64,000 bases of DNA, taken from positions 124,001-188,000 of the forward strand of contig JAPJBO010000109.1 of NCBI GenBank assembly GCA_030068145.1, written 5' to 3'. The position numbers and the translations under genes were made by a program. Positions 41,341-52,204 of this stretch are shown here, one piece after another. This DNA is from Diplonema papillatum (lineage: Eukaryota > Euglenozoa > Diplonemea > Diplonemida > Diplonemidae). Positions within the stretch are counted from its first letter, which is position 1. Each line of letters starts with the position of its first letter. Below the pieces are notes generated by a model that was not told the origin of the DNA, did not search any database, and saw only the letters and a list, made by a program, of their open reading frames with translations.

Positions 41341-41801
41341 TGAGATCATCAGATGATGGCAGTTTCTCAGGCTGATGCCGTGGCTCAGAATATCCACGAC
41401 GGTGTTCTTTCTCAGGAAAGGTCAGCGCGGTAGCGGTGACCACGAGAACACATACAGGTGGGTAGGGAAAGGCCCTGGGATTGCAAAGGCATGACTAATC
41501 CATACCCTTTGACGTGTTTTGATGTGTTCTCTCTCTCTCTCTCTCTCGTCTCTCTCTTTCGGGAACGGTCAGTGCAGTAGTCGATGACTAAGAAAGCACG
41601 CATGCAGAAGAGGCCCTGGGACCGCTAAGATGCGACTAGTAGTTTTGATGTGCTCGCTCTTTCTCTCATACACTCGGAAATGATGAGCACGTTCTCGGAA
41701 CAGGTCAGCGCGGTAATGACGGCTACCGGCGCGAATCATATTGCAGTGCCAACACGGGGGTGCTGGCGTGCAGCGATAGGCAGCTGCGGTGCCGTCGGCA
41801 C

Positions 41802-42530
41802 GTTGGAAGCGAGAAAGTGGCCGATGAGCTGTTTTTTCGAGAACGAGACGCCAGTCCGGTCGAGGTCAATAAATCGCACGCTGCGGTTGATTTTCAACGC
41901 CGCAATCAGCTCCAACGCACCTACGTCGGTCACAGCGTTATCGCAAAGCGAGATCTGAGTGAGATACGGGGTGGTAAGCGCGGCAAAGCTTTCTGGTGTG
42001 TGACAGGCCTGGTCACAACAGAGTCAGAACGGCAGAAAGGCATGTGGCAAGGCCTTCACACTGGTCCGGTGCGTGACACCTGGGTGATCGAGGGACACAC
42101 ACTATTCGATGGGATGTCTTCTATGAGCTCCTGTTAGACTGCGGTCGCGGGTCCGCGGCCAGACCCGATATAGTCAATAGGCATTGCACTTGTAGTTGTT
42201 GTTCACAGTTCGGAGTCAACAGGAAGGACCAGACGAGCCTGGGGCAGGGGCAGGCTGAGGTTTGGGTTGACAATTGCTCATCCTCAATCAACCGCAGCTG
42301 AATCGAGGGCCGCAGGTGTGCAGAACTGAGTGTGATTGCAGGACCGTCTTCGTTTTGTACTCGCACGAAAAACAGAAGAGTGGTTCACACCGCAGTAATG
42401 CTTCGGTTAGCTCGCAGGACTTGTCCCAACTCTTGCACGGACACGTCCGTTATGTTCGTGTTATCGAGCCGAAGCGAGAGTAGCTGTTTGTGCTTGACGT
42501 TGTTAACGACGGAACGAGCAAAGGTACGAG
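41802..42530 (-). CDS. Leucine-rich-repeat (ribonuclease-inhibitor type) gene, at least two exons
   Basis: The exon at about 42530-42391 reads LLSLRLDNTNITDVSVQELG, then QVLRANRSITA, and ends at the donor ACTGCG/GTGTGA. The exon at 41992-41802 begins after CACACACCAG and reads LTQISLCDNAVTDVGALELI, AALKINRSVRFIDLDRTGVS, ending near a donor AAC/GTGCCG. The L-x-x-L-x-L-x-x-N-x-I-T-D pattern, with about 28 residues per unit, is the RI-type LRR. The middle part (around 42366-42230) may hold another exon (PSIQLRLIEDEQLS). The gene start and end are not resolved. It could be a pseudogene, since surrounding sequence is degenerate. Confidence 0.5.
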
Positions 42531-42904
42531 TGGGCGGGCGGGGAAATCCCGCAGGGTACGTTACTCCCGCTGTCGGGAGCACAAACTTAAAGGGTCTAAT
42601 CAACTATTCCCTGCAGTGCTTGAGAACAATCCATTTTTGTTGCAAGCTTAGGCCCAGCACTAAACCCAGATATACTTCTGTTCTGTTTCGTGTGAGCTTG
42701 AGATTTTGCTACGGGCGGCATCCTCGAGTATTCTCTTCACAGCATAAAAAACAGACGCGCTTAGGTTTGTGTTGTGCCGGTTGATCTTCCTCAGTTGTAT
42801 TCACCCTGTTTCATTTCATGTGTAGAATTCTGATCAACCATTGAAACACGCTGTAGCCTTCACAATACAATGCAGGACAAACCCAACCCGCACGACTGCC
42901 CGTA

Positions 42905-45900
42905 CTAGAGAGATTGAACGAGAATGCATACATCGCTGACCCCTCCGAGAGATCGCAGGACCTCGCAGCATTTTTCGTCGCCCAGGCAGACGTCGGTTGC
43001 GGACAAGCAGCGGTACTCGAGAGGGGCGGACGAAGATGCGGATTTGCCGTCCCTCGTGGCCAGAGAGAGCAGGGCCGACGTGCTCCGATACGCGGGGTAC
43101 GTCGGCGCCGAGGCGCGGTTGCGCTTCAACGGAGGCAGCCCCGCCGTCGGGGCCCGGCACGCGCGAGGCGTCGACGCGTGCTTCGTCGCCGGGAACGCAC
43201 AGCGACCGCTCGCTTCGTCCTTGACCAGCTTTTCCCGGGGAAAGCTCGAAAAGCGGCGCAAGCTTTCGTTCTCTCTCCCGACGCTGACTTCCAATGGGCT
43301 GCCCATGGGCGGCGGCGCCGTCCGCTGCACGTTGACTGCATCCGCGTTCGATCCCGAGCGGGACACACTCTCTTCGTCAAGCGTCTCCCCAAGCCGAGGG
43401 AGCGCGCGCGAAGTGCTGTGCCTGCTCGGAAACTCCGCGGGTGACTGCTTTTTTCGAGAAGGCAGGGCTGCCGGCAACGAGTGCTGGCGTTCGGGTCCGT
43501 TAGCCCGCAAGGGGGGGTAGGTGCTGAAATCCGACGCGGGGTGTTCTGGAGTTGACGGTTGCCGCTGCGTGCTGGCAGACGATGCAACCATTTTGTCAAC
43601 CCCGCGGGCACTCTTTTTCCCGTGGCGAACAACTTTCCGCAGACGGACACGCAGCTCACGGCGCTCCGACAACTGCGAAGCGAGCAGTTTTTCCCTGCCC
43701 CTGAACTCGTCTTTGCAGAAGGAGACCACCCGGCGCGCCGCGTCCACCACGAGCCACGCCTTCCGCTGCTTTCGTCGAACGCTCGCCTCCTCCACCCACA
43801 ACGACCGGAACCCGTCCACAGCCCCGGTTTCGATGCCTCGCCTCCTCAGCACTTCCGCTCGGTTGAACCAGTCTAGCGCCGGCCCCTCCGCCCTCTGCTC
43901 GCCTCCCAAGGGCACCTCCGTTGGCTCCGGTTCTTCCACCTTCCCTTCGTCGTCGCTTCCACGTGGTTCCGTGGGGAAGCACCGCAGCCCGAGCAGTTGC
44001 CCGCCTTCTTGAAACCGGCGGGCGCAGGCCCGGCGCCCGTCGTTGGCTTCCCAGCCGATTTGGCTCCGCAGCGCGGCTTCGCTTTTCTCGACGCGAGCGA
44101 GTTGCAAGGAGCGCAGCCGCCGCTTCGCCCGCCGCACCTCGCGCGCCGACTCGACGTGGGGCAGCGCGCCGCGGAAGAACCGCTGCACCCGGTACGCCGA
44201 GCGGGCCCTCCGGTCCCGCCACCGCCGGAAAAACAGCTGCACTCGGCTCGCGGCCGCCACGCGCTGGGCGTCTGCGACGCGTGCCGAGGCGCTGCAACGC
44301 CTGCGCGAGGCTTCGTCCCGCGCCCGCGCGCGCCTCCAAGCGCACTGGATGCCGAGGGCGGCGGCGCCTGCTTCGCCTGCGGTGGCACACAGCTCCCGGC
44401 GGCAGGTGAACCCGCGACCCACGCGCAGGACAACCCGGGCTGCGTGGGCTCGGGCGGCTTCCTCCGCCGCGAGCTGCCGTTTGATCGTGCGCACGCGATT
44501 TTTTGCCAGACACGTCCTCCACTTCGCTTGAACGATGAGGGTCGCGCCGGGGATCCTGTCGCGGTGGAGCTTTTCCGCGTAGGCGACGCGTCTCTCGGCG
44601 AGTCTGCTCGCGGCCCAGAGCCTGCGGGCTTGCCGCTGCAGCACCTCCGCCGCCTGCACGGCGCGCACCCGCAGCTCCCGCAGGGTGTCCCTCGCCGCGG
44701 CCCCCCGAAGGACAGCCTGCACGCGCTTCGCGGCGGAGACGCTGCGCTGTTCAAACGCGTCGAACCGCGTTCGGGCCCGCTCACGCCGCTTTCCCCGGGC
44801 GGTAGCCCGCCCCTGGCGGCCGCGGACGACGCGCTGGATGGTCGCGGCGGCGTGGTGCCGGATCACCGCGGAGCACCAGCCCCGGTGCTCTTCGCGCCTG
44901 CGCCGGAGGCGCGCCCTCGCCGCCGCGCACCGCACCAGGCACTGCACGACGCGCGCGGCGCAGTCCTGCCGCCGGCGGACGACGCCCGCCCGGCACAACT
45001 TCGCCCGAGCCGCCGCTTGGACGAGGCCGACGGTCCGCAGCGCGTGCCGGCGTTTCGACAGCGCCAAGCCCCGCGACGCGGCTTGCCTGAGGAACAGGGC
45101 GAGCACCGCCACCGCCGTTTCTCGGCGAGCGTGGTGCCGGAGCCCGAGGCCGCGCCTCTCCCGGTAGGCGCGGACCGTCGACGCCAGCGCGCCGGCGGCG
45201 CCGGCGCGCTGGTTTACGCGGAGCAGCACGTTTCGCCCCCTGACGGCCTGGCGCTCAGCCTTCGCCGCTCTGCGCGCGAGGCAGTCGCGATGCCACATGG
45301 CGATGCGGCGGGCTGCGCGGTCGTACCGCTGGGCGGCGAGGCGGGCCCTCAACGCCTTCCGGGTGGCGAGGGAGGTGACAACGGACACTGCGTGCCGTGC
45401 GGCGCACCACCGGGAGAGCACACTCCCCGCTTCCACGCGTTTGCAAGCTATAGCCGCGGCCAGCGCTGCGTAGGCGGTGCACGAGACGTGGCACAGCATA
45501 AGTTTTCGAGCGGCCAGCGAGCGGCGCGCGTGCCAGCCGGCGACCACGCGCGCCAGCATGCCGCGGGCGAACCGTCTTTCCTGCTGGAACTGCAGCTCCT
45601 CTAGGGCACCGTCTTCTGCCCGGCACGTGCTGGCGCTGACCTTCAAAGAAACCTGCCGCGCCGCAGCCGCACGCGCGTAGCGGGAAGCCATAATGCGGGT
45701 AACAAGTTTCCCGCGCCAGGCCCTCCACGTCTTCTCGATCACAATGGCGGCGACAGATGCACGGTACTGAGTCTTCACCACGTGCGCGAGGGTTTGAATG
45801 TTCGTGCGAACAGCGCCCTCCTCAAGCTGCACAACGTTCCTCTCACCCGCCTCTCGCCGGGCCACGGACGCTTGCATCGCCAACCACGCAGACACCCTCT

Positions 45901-48900
45901 CTCTGTCCTGGAGGATGCTGTGCTCGACCATCTCCGCGACGATCACTCCGTGAATGACCAGATATTTTTCTTCCGTCTCAACCATGCCGATGATCATGCG
46001 CCCGAGGCCACGCATGCCTGTCGTCCAAAGGTCCTGCCTCGCTAAGTTTTCTTCGTAAGAAACTTGCTGTTTAGCCGGTTTCTCTGAGCGTTCCCGCACA
46101 CGAAGCTCGCAGTCGTCGACTTCAAAAACTGCCTGAACGGTTTGCCTTCCTTGAGCCTGCCCCGTGAAAATGCGTTCCCGCGCGTCTTTTTGCCTCGTGA
46201 TAAACGCAGCATGAACGTGCCGTTCGCGCGACACAGCAATGTACACCCTGCAGTCAACTTCCAATTTTTCCCTCTCCCTCGTTTCCCACTCTGACAGCCC
46301 GTCGACGAGACGCCGCCATGTTTTGGCCCGCGCGTCCTGCACAGAACGCGCTGATGCTCGCTCGCGGCCATCGACGTGCGCTACAACTTCCAGCTCAACA
46401 CCCAGCCGGCGCACGGCCTCCGCGGAAGTGATGGCGGCAAGACAAAACAAATGCCGCTCCGCAATTGCTCGCTGCGCACCCTGCTGCTTCCTGAGGATGT
46501 CCCTCTGCACGGCGTGGAGGGCCGCTCGGAACTGGCGCTGGAGGGCGCGCAAAGCCGGCGCGTGCACCGCCGCAGCGAGCTCGTCCCTGGCGTCGGCCTC
46601 TTGCTGCAGGAAAGTCCTGCTCGCCGCAGCAAAAGACGCGGCGGCGAGGCTCCGAAGTGCTGGCAAAGCGATTGCTTCGCGGAAGGTTTCGTCTTCAGAG
46701 CGCTCGGCTTGCCGCCTCGCAGACTCCTGCTGCGCGAGCACTTGAGCAGTCAGCAGGCGGAGTTGGAGGCCGGCGCAGGCATCTTGCTGTGACACCGCCG
46801 CCTCGGCGAGCGATTCTGCTTCATCGATCTCGACCGACCGCCGCAGGATCCCTTCGAACAGAAGCATCCTGTCTCGCGAATGTTGGAACGCGACGCCAGC
46901 ACGCGCTTCTCCCTCCCCATCCCGAAGCAGTGAGCGGCATCGAGCCTCGGTTCCGCTCAACGCTGCAGCACGCGACGCATCCCCTGCGCAACGAACCGAC
47001 GAACGTTCTGCCGCCTCATCTTCTTCCATGTCCAGTCGGGCCGATTCCTCACAGCCGACCGTGCGTTCGATGTATTTCCCGAGGTTGAAAGCAAGCATGT
47101 CTGCGGCTTCCAGCCGTCCTATGGCCACGCGGCTGTCCTCTTCACCTCGCTCCAGGTGTCCCCTGGCCTCCACTTCTTCACCCGTGACGTCCATATCCGC
47201 CTGCTGCGCCATGGTCCGCGCAAAGGCTCGAACCATGGCCTCGAACGCCTTTTCCGCCTCGTCCCCTATGCGGGCAACACCGGCCAGCGCGCCGTGGGCG
47301 ACACTCGCTAGGCGCCCCTCTATGACAATTGCCTTTGCCCTGTATTTCTGTTCTGCCAGCAGCAAGTCCCATGCTGCCCTCTCGTCCGAAAGTACCCTCC
47401 TCTCAAAGCTTTCGGCGTCTTCTTCCAACTCACGGACTGCGATGGCAAATGCTGCGTCAGAAAACGTGCAGTTCAACGACACACTCCGATGGTGCGCGAG
47501 CGCCGACCATCGGGCCCTGCCTTCGTCTTCGGCAGTGATGAGCCGCCTGGTTGCTTCTGCCGTGGAGATGGCGCGTTGTTGGATGAAGAAGACGCGTTCT
47601 GTGCACTCGTCCGCCAGCTTCCGGAAGCTCGCTTCCTCGTCCGCTCGCAGGCTCTTCGTCGCGATGTCGAGGATGCCGTCGAAGCCTTCGGTGCGGGCTC
47701 GCAAAAAGATCGAAAGCCACGCCTTGTGCTCGCCGCGGGCGATCGGCGCGCTTTCGCTGTCGACATCCGGCGCCCAGGACGCCAGGTCAGCGGCCGTCCC
47801 CCGGGCACGCTCTTCTCCGAGCTGCAAGAGGTACAGCCCTCGGTTCCGCTCGAGGTCCAGGTCGACCCGCTCCAGCTCGGCGTCGACGACCTCGTGCCGG
47901 GCCTCCACCGCCTTCAGGTAGAAGTCGCGGTACCGCAGGCGGATCTTCGCGTGCGTCTGCCGCAGGCGCCGCTCCCGGTCTTCGATGCTCCGAGCCGCGG
48001 CGGCGTGCTCGGCGGGTTCGAAGTGCGCGGCGGCGACGTCGGCCTTCTCGCGAGCGGCCTCCGCGAGGTCTTCGGAGAACTCGTCTTCGAGCCGAGTCAT
48101 GCGGACCCGGTGCGCGTCCGCTTCTCGTTCGGCATCCAGCGCCTGGCGGCGGAGGATCTGCCGCTTTTGCTCGAGGTGTCGCCTTTCGAGCTCGGCTTCT
48201 TCGCGCCCCCGAATCCGGGCCAGGTGCTTCTCGGTCGCCGCGAGCCCCCGGACACCCTTCCGGAGCCCCTTCAGCAGGTTCTCCTTCTCCGCGAACGCCT
48301 GCTGCGCCAGCCCCTCCCGCCCCTGGGCTTCCAAGTCCGACAGCCTCAGAGCGGCGGCGGCCACCTCGCTCCGGCGGCGAGAGTGCTTAACACGCCTCGT
48401 CCGCCATCCCCGCCACGTCTTCTGCACCGTGACCGCGGCACGGACTTCTTCGCTGCCCCCCAGGCGACCCAACGCGTCCAGGTCCGCCGCCTCGACGAGG
48501 CTGCGCTCCCGCCGGTCACGCAGCACCGCGCTGTCGAGCAACTGCTTCGGGGGAGCCCACGCTTTGAGCTCTTCGAAGGTCAGCTGCACTTCGTGGGGCG
48601 CCGCCGCGTAGAGCAGGTGCGCGAGCGAAGCGAGCAGGAGGGCCACCCTCCGGTTTGCAGGGTGCGCGCACGTGAGCGAGTGGGTGTCGAGCAGACGCGC
48701 CAGGGCCTGCACGGGCAGGTGGTCGCCGACGATCAGTCGGGCCACCTTCGTGTGGTACGCCAGGCGCCGCAGGACGAGCAGCGTCGCTTCGAAGACGGCA
48801 CGGTCCCCGCTGGCCAGCAGCGCCGGGTCGCGCAGCAGCGCAACGCAGCGCCCGGCCAGCCGGGACGTGCCGACTTCGCCCAGCAGAGCGTAGCACGGAG

Positions 48901-50233
48901 GGGGTCCCCCGCGGGCCGCGGCGACGCCGACGAGGTGCGGGCACACGCCGGCCAGCGCAGCCACCACCACGCACGCCGGCTGCGACGCTTCCACCACGAG
49001 CTGCGTCCACGCCTCGAACAGCTGGTCCCCGCAGAAGAGCTCGGCGGCCAGCTTCGCCCCCTGCCGCGACGCGTGCTCAAACAGGCCCTGCAGAGCCTCG
49101 AACACCCGCGCCACGATCGCCAGGAGCCGCCCGTTCGCGGTTTGGAGGGAACCCCCGGCGCGGGATTCCCTCGCCCCGGTCTGGCTGGAGGGAGTCACGC
49201 TCAGTCCGGCGTCGCCGTGCACCCGCGCCGTGCCCTGTTGGCTGCTGCGGAGCTCGGCTTTTTCGCCTTCGGGTAGCCTTTGCCCCTGCATCGTGCCCTG
49301 TTGGCCACGATACAACTCAGTTCTTTCGCTTTCGGACAGCCTTTGCCATGCTTCACCGTGACCCAGCGCCGTGACCTGCTGGCTATGATGCAGCTCAGCT
49401 TTTTCGCTTTCGGGCAGTCTTCGCCCTATTTCACCGTGTACGGGTGTGTCGTCCCGTTGTAAGCGGTGCGACTCTGTTTCACCGATCTCCTCGTGTGGGC
49501 CAGCCTGAGGATGCTCGGCTTTGCCAAGGCCCGCCGCGAGCAGCTCGGGCACGAGCGGCGCCGCGTCCGTGTGCAGCCGCAGCAGCGCGTGCACGACCGG
49601 CTTCTGCGCCAGCGCGCGCTCGAGCCGGGGCAGCAGTGCGGACGACCCGGCCGGCGGCGTCGCCGCATGCAGGCACACGAGGCTGAACGCCTCGTGCGTC
49701 GCCCACCTGCCTTCGGCGCGCGTCGCGCCGGCACGCCCCCCCTGGCCCTGCCCCTCCCCGCCGCAGCCCGCCCGCGGCAAAGGCGCCGGGGGGGAAAAAA
49801 GCCCCGAAGCACCCCCCGGGCCCTGGGGAAAAAGCCCCGAAGCACCCGCCGGGCCCTCGGCGAAAAAGCTCGCCTCCGCCATGCTCTGCTCCCCCCAGTC
49901 AGCCCCCCTCCCCAGGCCCTGGGCGCCGACGCCGGGGGAAACCGGGCGGGATGAGGTGCCTGACCCCGCGTCCTTTTTGCCGGGGGCGTGAGGATCCCCA
50001 CCGGGGGGGTCGCGGACGGTCCAATCCCCGGACCATTCGGTGTCTCGCCCGCTTAGGCTGTTCCGCGGGCCGAGCCCAGCGTGGCCGCAGGCGGCGGCCA
50101 GGCTGGACAGGACGCGGTCCGCCAAGCCAGCCCGCGCGGAAAACCGCCGCCGGCAGTCGTCGAGCGAGAGGAAGTGCGCCAGCGTCAGGCACACCCCGGC
50201 CATCACTTGGTCGGCCGCTGCGATCGATGGCGC
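42905..50233 (-). CDS. Giant armadillo-like/IQ-motif protein, exon 2 (2442 codons)
   Basis: This exon starts after the acceptor CATACACAG and continues exon 1 in phase 0 (APSIAAADQVMAGVCL). The first 600 residues are alpha-helical, armadillo/HEAT-like, with an inserted repeat (HGEIGRRLPESEKAELHHSQ and three variants, at about 49220-49450). From about residue 560 an IQ motif (AVTVQKTWRGWRTRR) opens a very long charged coiled coil. About a dozen further IQ-type motifs follow around residues 1470-2010, for example AATIQRVVRGRQGRATARG, AAKRVQAVLRGAAARD and ALGIQCAWRRARARDE. The last 350 residues are Ser/Pro-rich and disordered. IQ motifs bind calmodulin or centrin, so a cytoskeletal or centriole/axoneme scaffold is likely. 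GTATGC just before the stop at 42905 resembles local donors, so a further exon is possible. Confidence 0.85.
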   Translation of the reverse strand, partial: APSIAAADQVMAGVCLTLAHFLSLDDCRRRFSARAGLADRVLSSLAAACGHAGLGPRNSLSGRDTEWSGDWTVRDPPGGDPHAPGKKDAGSGTSSRPVSPGVGAQGLGRGADWGEQSMAEASFFAEGPAGASGLFPQGPGGASGLFSPPAPLPRAGCGGEGQGQGGRAGATRAEGRWATHEAFSLVCLHAATPPAGSSALLPRLERALAQKPVVHALLRLHTDAAPLVPELLAAGLGKAEHPQAGPHEEIGETESHRLQRDDTPVHGEIGRRLPESEKAELHHSQQVTALGHGEAWQRLSESERTELYRGQQGTMQGQRLPEGEKAELRSSQQGTARVHGDAGLSVTPSSQTGARESRAGGSLQTANGRLLAIVARVFEALQGLFEHASRQGAKLAAELFCGDQLFEAWTQLVVEASQPACVVVAALAGVCPHLVGVAAARGGPPPCYALLGEVGTSRLAGRCVALLRDPALLASGDRAVFEATLLVLRRLAYHTKVARLIVGDHLPVQALARLLDTHSLTCAHPANRRVALLLASLAHLLYAAAPHEVQLTFEELKAWAPPKQLLDSAVLRDRRERSLVEAADLDALGRLGGSEEVRAAVTVQKTWRGWRTRRVKHSRRRSEVAAAALRLSDLEAQGREGLAQQAFAEKENLLKGLRKGVRGLAATEKHLARIRGREEAELERRHLEQKRQILRRQALDAEREADAHRVRMTRLEDEFSEDLAEAAREKADVAAAHFEPAEHAAAARSIEDRERRLRQTHAKIRLRYRDFYLKAVEARHEVVDAELERVDLDLERNRGLYLLQLGEERARGTAADLASWAPDVDSESAPIARGEHKAWLSIFLRARTEGFDGILDIATKSLRADEEASFRKLADECTERVFFIQQRAISTAEATRRLITAEDEGRARWSALAHHRSVSLNCTFSDAAFAIAVRELEEDAESFERRVLSDERAAWDLLLAEQKYRAKAIVIEGRLASVAHGALAGVARIGDEAEKAFEAMVRAFARTMAQQADMDVTGEEVEARGHLERGEEDSRVAIGRLEAADMLAFNLGKYIERTVGCEESARLDMEEDEAAERSSVRCAGDASRAAALSGTEARCRSLLRDGEGEARAGVAFQHSRDRMLLFEGILRRSVEIDEAESLAEAAVSQQDACAGLQLRLLTAQVLAQQESARRQAERSEDETFREAIALPALRSLAAASFAAASRTFLQQEADARDELAAAVHAPALRALQRQFRAALHAVQRDILRKQQGAQRAIAERHLFCLAAITSAEAVRRLGVELEVVAHVDGRERASARSVQDARAKTWRRLVDGLSEWETREREKLEVDCRVYIAVSRERHVHAAFITRQKDARERIFTGQAQGRQTVQAVFEVDDCELRVRERSEKPAKQQVSYEENLARQDLWTTGMRGLGRMIIGMVETEEKYLVIHGVIVAEMVEHSILQDRERVSAWLAMQASVARREAGERNVVQLEEGAVRTNIQTLAHVVKTQYRASVAAIVIEKTWRAWRGKLVTRIMASRYARAAAARQVSLKVSASTCRAEDGALEELQFQQERRFARGMLARVVAGWHARRSLAARKLMLCHVSCTAYAALAAAIACKRVEAGSVLSRWCAARHAVSVVTSLATRKALRARLAAQRYDRAARRIAMWHRDCLARRAAKAERQAVRGRNVLLRVNQRAGAAGALASTVRAYRERRGLGLRHHARRETAVAVLALFLRQAASRGLALSKRRHALRTVGLVQAAARAKLCRAGVVRRRQDCAARVVQCLVRCAAARARLRRRREEHRGWCSAVIRHHAAATIQRVVRGRQGRATARGKRRERARTRFDAFEQRSVSAAKRVQAVLRGAAARDTLRELRVRAVQAAEVLQRQARRLWAASRLAERRVAYAEKLHRDRIPGATLIVQAKWRTCLAKNRVRTIKRQLAAEEAARAHAARVVLRVGRGFTCRRELCATAGEAGAAALGIQCAWRRARARDEASRRRCSASARVADAQRVAAASRVQLFFRRWRDRRARSAYRVQRFFRGALPHVESAREVRRAKRRLRSLQLARVEKSEAALRSQIGWEANDGRRACARRFQEGGQLLGLRCFPTEPRGSDDEGKVEEPEPTEVPLGGEQRAEGPALDWFNRAEVLRRRGIETGAVDGFRSLWVEEASVRRKQRKAWLVVDAARRVVSFCKDEFRGREKLLASQLSERRELRVRLRKVVRHGKKSARGVDKMVASSASTQRQPSTPEHPASDFSTYPPLRANGPERQHSLPAALPSRKKQSPAEFPSRHSTSRALPRLGETLDEESVSRSGSNADAVNVQRTAPPPMGSPLEVSVGRENESLRRFSSFPREKLVKDEASGRCAFPATKHASTPRACRAPTAGLPPLKRNRASAPTYPAYRSTSALLSLATRDGKSASSSAPLEYRCLSATDVCLGDEKCCEVLRSLGGVSDVCILVQSL

Positions 50234-50487
50234 CTGTGTATGTTTGTGCGTTTGAGTTCAGGGCTTTTTTGCGGCATTTTGCATACGAAGATTGCTCCGT
50301 TCGTTTTTGGTTGGGTAGGGGCACACTACCACGGCCATAGCTCGCCAATTTTGAGAATTTTCGAATTTTGACATCACAACTGGACTCGGGAAAACGCGCA
50401 ATACACACCGCGGTGGCCAACAGCAGGCGGAAAACCTACCGATCACCGCAAGACGCGCACTAGGCCGAACTTTACAAACAAGCAAAG

Positions 50488-52180
50488 TACGTGCGCTCGG
50501 CTAAGGCCGGCGCGTGGCGAGACTGGAGGCAGCAGTTAAAGTTCGGGGAACAGCAAAGTTCGGGCGAAGCTAAGTTCGGGCAATGCTAAGTTCTGGTGAA
50601 GCAAAGTTCGGGTGAAGCTAAGTTCGGGCGAAACAAAGTTCGGGCGAAGCAAAGTTCGGGCGAAGCTAAGTTCGGGTGAGCAAAGTTCTGGTGAAGCAAA
50701 GTTCGGGCGAAGGTGAAGCTAAGTTCGGGCGAAACAAAGTCCGGGCGAAGCTAAGTTCTGGGTGAAGCAAAGCTTCGGACGTTCTGGTGAAGCTAAGATC
50801 GGGCGAAACAAAGTTCGGCGAAGCTAAGTTCGGGTGAAGCAAAGTTCGGGTGAAGCTAAGTTCTGGGTGAAGCAAAGTTCGGACGTTCTGGTGAAGCTAA
50901 GATCGGGCGAAACAAAGTTCGGCGAAGCTAAGTTCGGGTGAAGCAAAGTTCGGGTGAAGCTAAGTTCTGGTGAAGCAAAGTTCGGGCGAAGCTAAGTTCG
51001 GGTGAAGCAAAGTTCTGGTGAAGCTAAGTTCGGGCGAAACAAAGTTCGGGCGAAACAAAGTTCGGGCGAAGCAAAGTTCTGGGCGAAGCTAAGTTCGGAT
51101 GAAGCAAAGTTCTGGTGAAGCAAAGTTCGGGCGAAACAAAGTTCTGGGGGAAGCTAAGTTCTGGTGAAGCAAAGTTCGGGCGAAGCTAAGTTCGGGTGAA
51201 GCAAAGTTCTGGTGAAGCTAAGTTCGGGCGAAACAAAGTTCGGGCGAAACAAAGTTCGGGCGAAGCAAAGTTCTGGGCGAAGCTAAGTTCGGATGAAGCA
51301 AAGTTCTGGTGAAGCAAAGTTCGGGCGAAACAAAGTTCTGGGGGAAGCTAAGTTCTGGTGAAGCAAAGTTCGGGTCAAGCTAAGTTCGGGCGAAACAAAG
51401 TCCGGGCGAAGCTAAGTTCTGGGGGAAGCAAAGTTCGGATGAAGCAAAGTTCTGGTGAAGCAAAGTTCGGGCGAAACAAAGTTCTGGGGGAAGCAAAGTT
51501 CGGGCGAAGCAAAGTTCGGGCGAAGCTAAGTTCTGGTGAAGCAAAGTTCGGGCGAAGCAAAGTTCGGGTCAAGCTAAGTTCGGGCGAAACAAAGTCCGGG
51601 CGAAGCTAAGTTCTGGGGGAAGCAAAGTTCGGGTGAAGCAAAGTTCTGGTGAAGCTAAGATCGGGCGAAACAAAGTTCGGGCGAAGCTAAGTTCGGGTGA
51701 AGCTAAGTTCGGGTGAAGCAAAGTTCGGGCGAAGCTAAGTTCTGGTGAAGCAAAGTTCGGGCGAAGCAAAGTTCTGGGGGAAGCAAAGTTCGGGTGAAGC
51801 AAAGTTCTGGTGAAGCTAAGATCGGGCAAAACAAAGTTCGGGCGAAGCTAAGTTCGGGTGAAGCTAAGTTCGGGCGAAGCAAAGTTCGGGCGAAGTTCGG
51901 GTGAAGCAAAGTTCTGGTGAACATTGCATGTTCATAGGACCTCCAGTCTCGAAAAATTCTCAAAAACTTCAAACCGAAAAAAACACTTCGCGCGGGGATC
52001 GAACCGCGGACCTGTGGGTCCGGAGACCGTCGCACTGTTGAAGTGGACCATACAGGCATGAAATCCGAAAAACGGAAAAAGCCAGCTCCGCGCTATTATC
52101 TAGTACAAAACAGTACAGTAAGTAAAAGTGGGGTTGGCTCGAATAGAGGCTATTCACATTGCATGTTCATAGGACCTCCA
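50488..52180 (-). mobile_element. tRNA-headed minisatellite element, copy 2
   Basis: The minus-strand order matches 19213-19958: conserved 5' block (52149-52180, GAGGTCCTATGAACATGCAA), tRNA-like unit, an expanded array of AAAGTTCGGGCGAAGC-type 15-17-bp units (50530-51920, about 85 units) and the tail GCCGAGCGCACGTAC. The 5' block is present on both sides of the tRNA-like unit (51924-51955 and 52149-52180), as if the head had been inserted or duplicated. The array is over four times longer than in copy 1. Confidence 0.75.
51983..52062 (-). tRNA. tRNA-like sequence (probable SINE head)
   Basis: The minus strand has a perfect T arm (CGCGG-TTCGATC-CCGCG) with B box GGTTCGATCCC. Candidate acceptor strands CACTTCA and CGAAGTG pair in six of seven positions. 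The D and anticodon arms are too short for a normal tRNA. It is therefore a degenerate tRNA or a tRNA-derived promoter. Confidence 0.45.
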
Positions 52181-52204
52181 GTCTCGAAAAATGAACGAAA
52201 GGCA

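Noticed and set aside
43997-45604. 535-codon plus-strand ORF
   Set aside because: It is a shadow of the IQ-array region of the giant gene, without motifs of its own.
47489-49276. 595-codon plus-strand ORF
   Set aside because: It is antisense to the giant IQ protein exon, and its composition reflects complementary GC-rich codons.
50666-52059. ORFs rich in SFARTLLRPNLASPE-type repeats
   Set aside because: They are frames through the TTCGGG minisatellite. Unit length varies, so no single frame is maintained.
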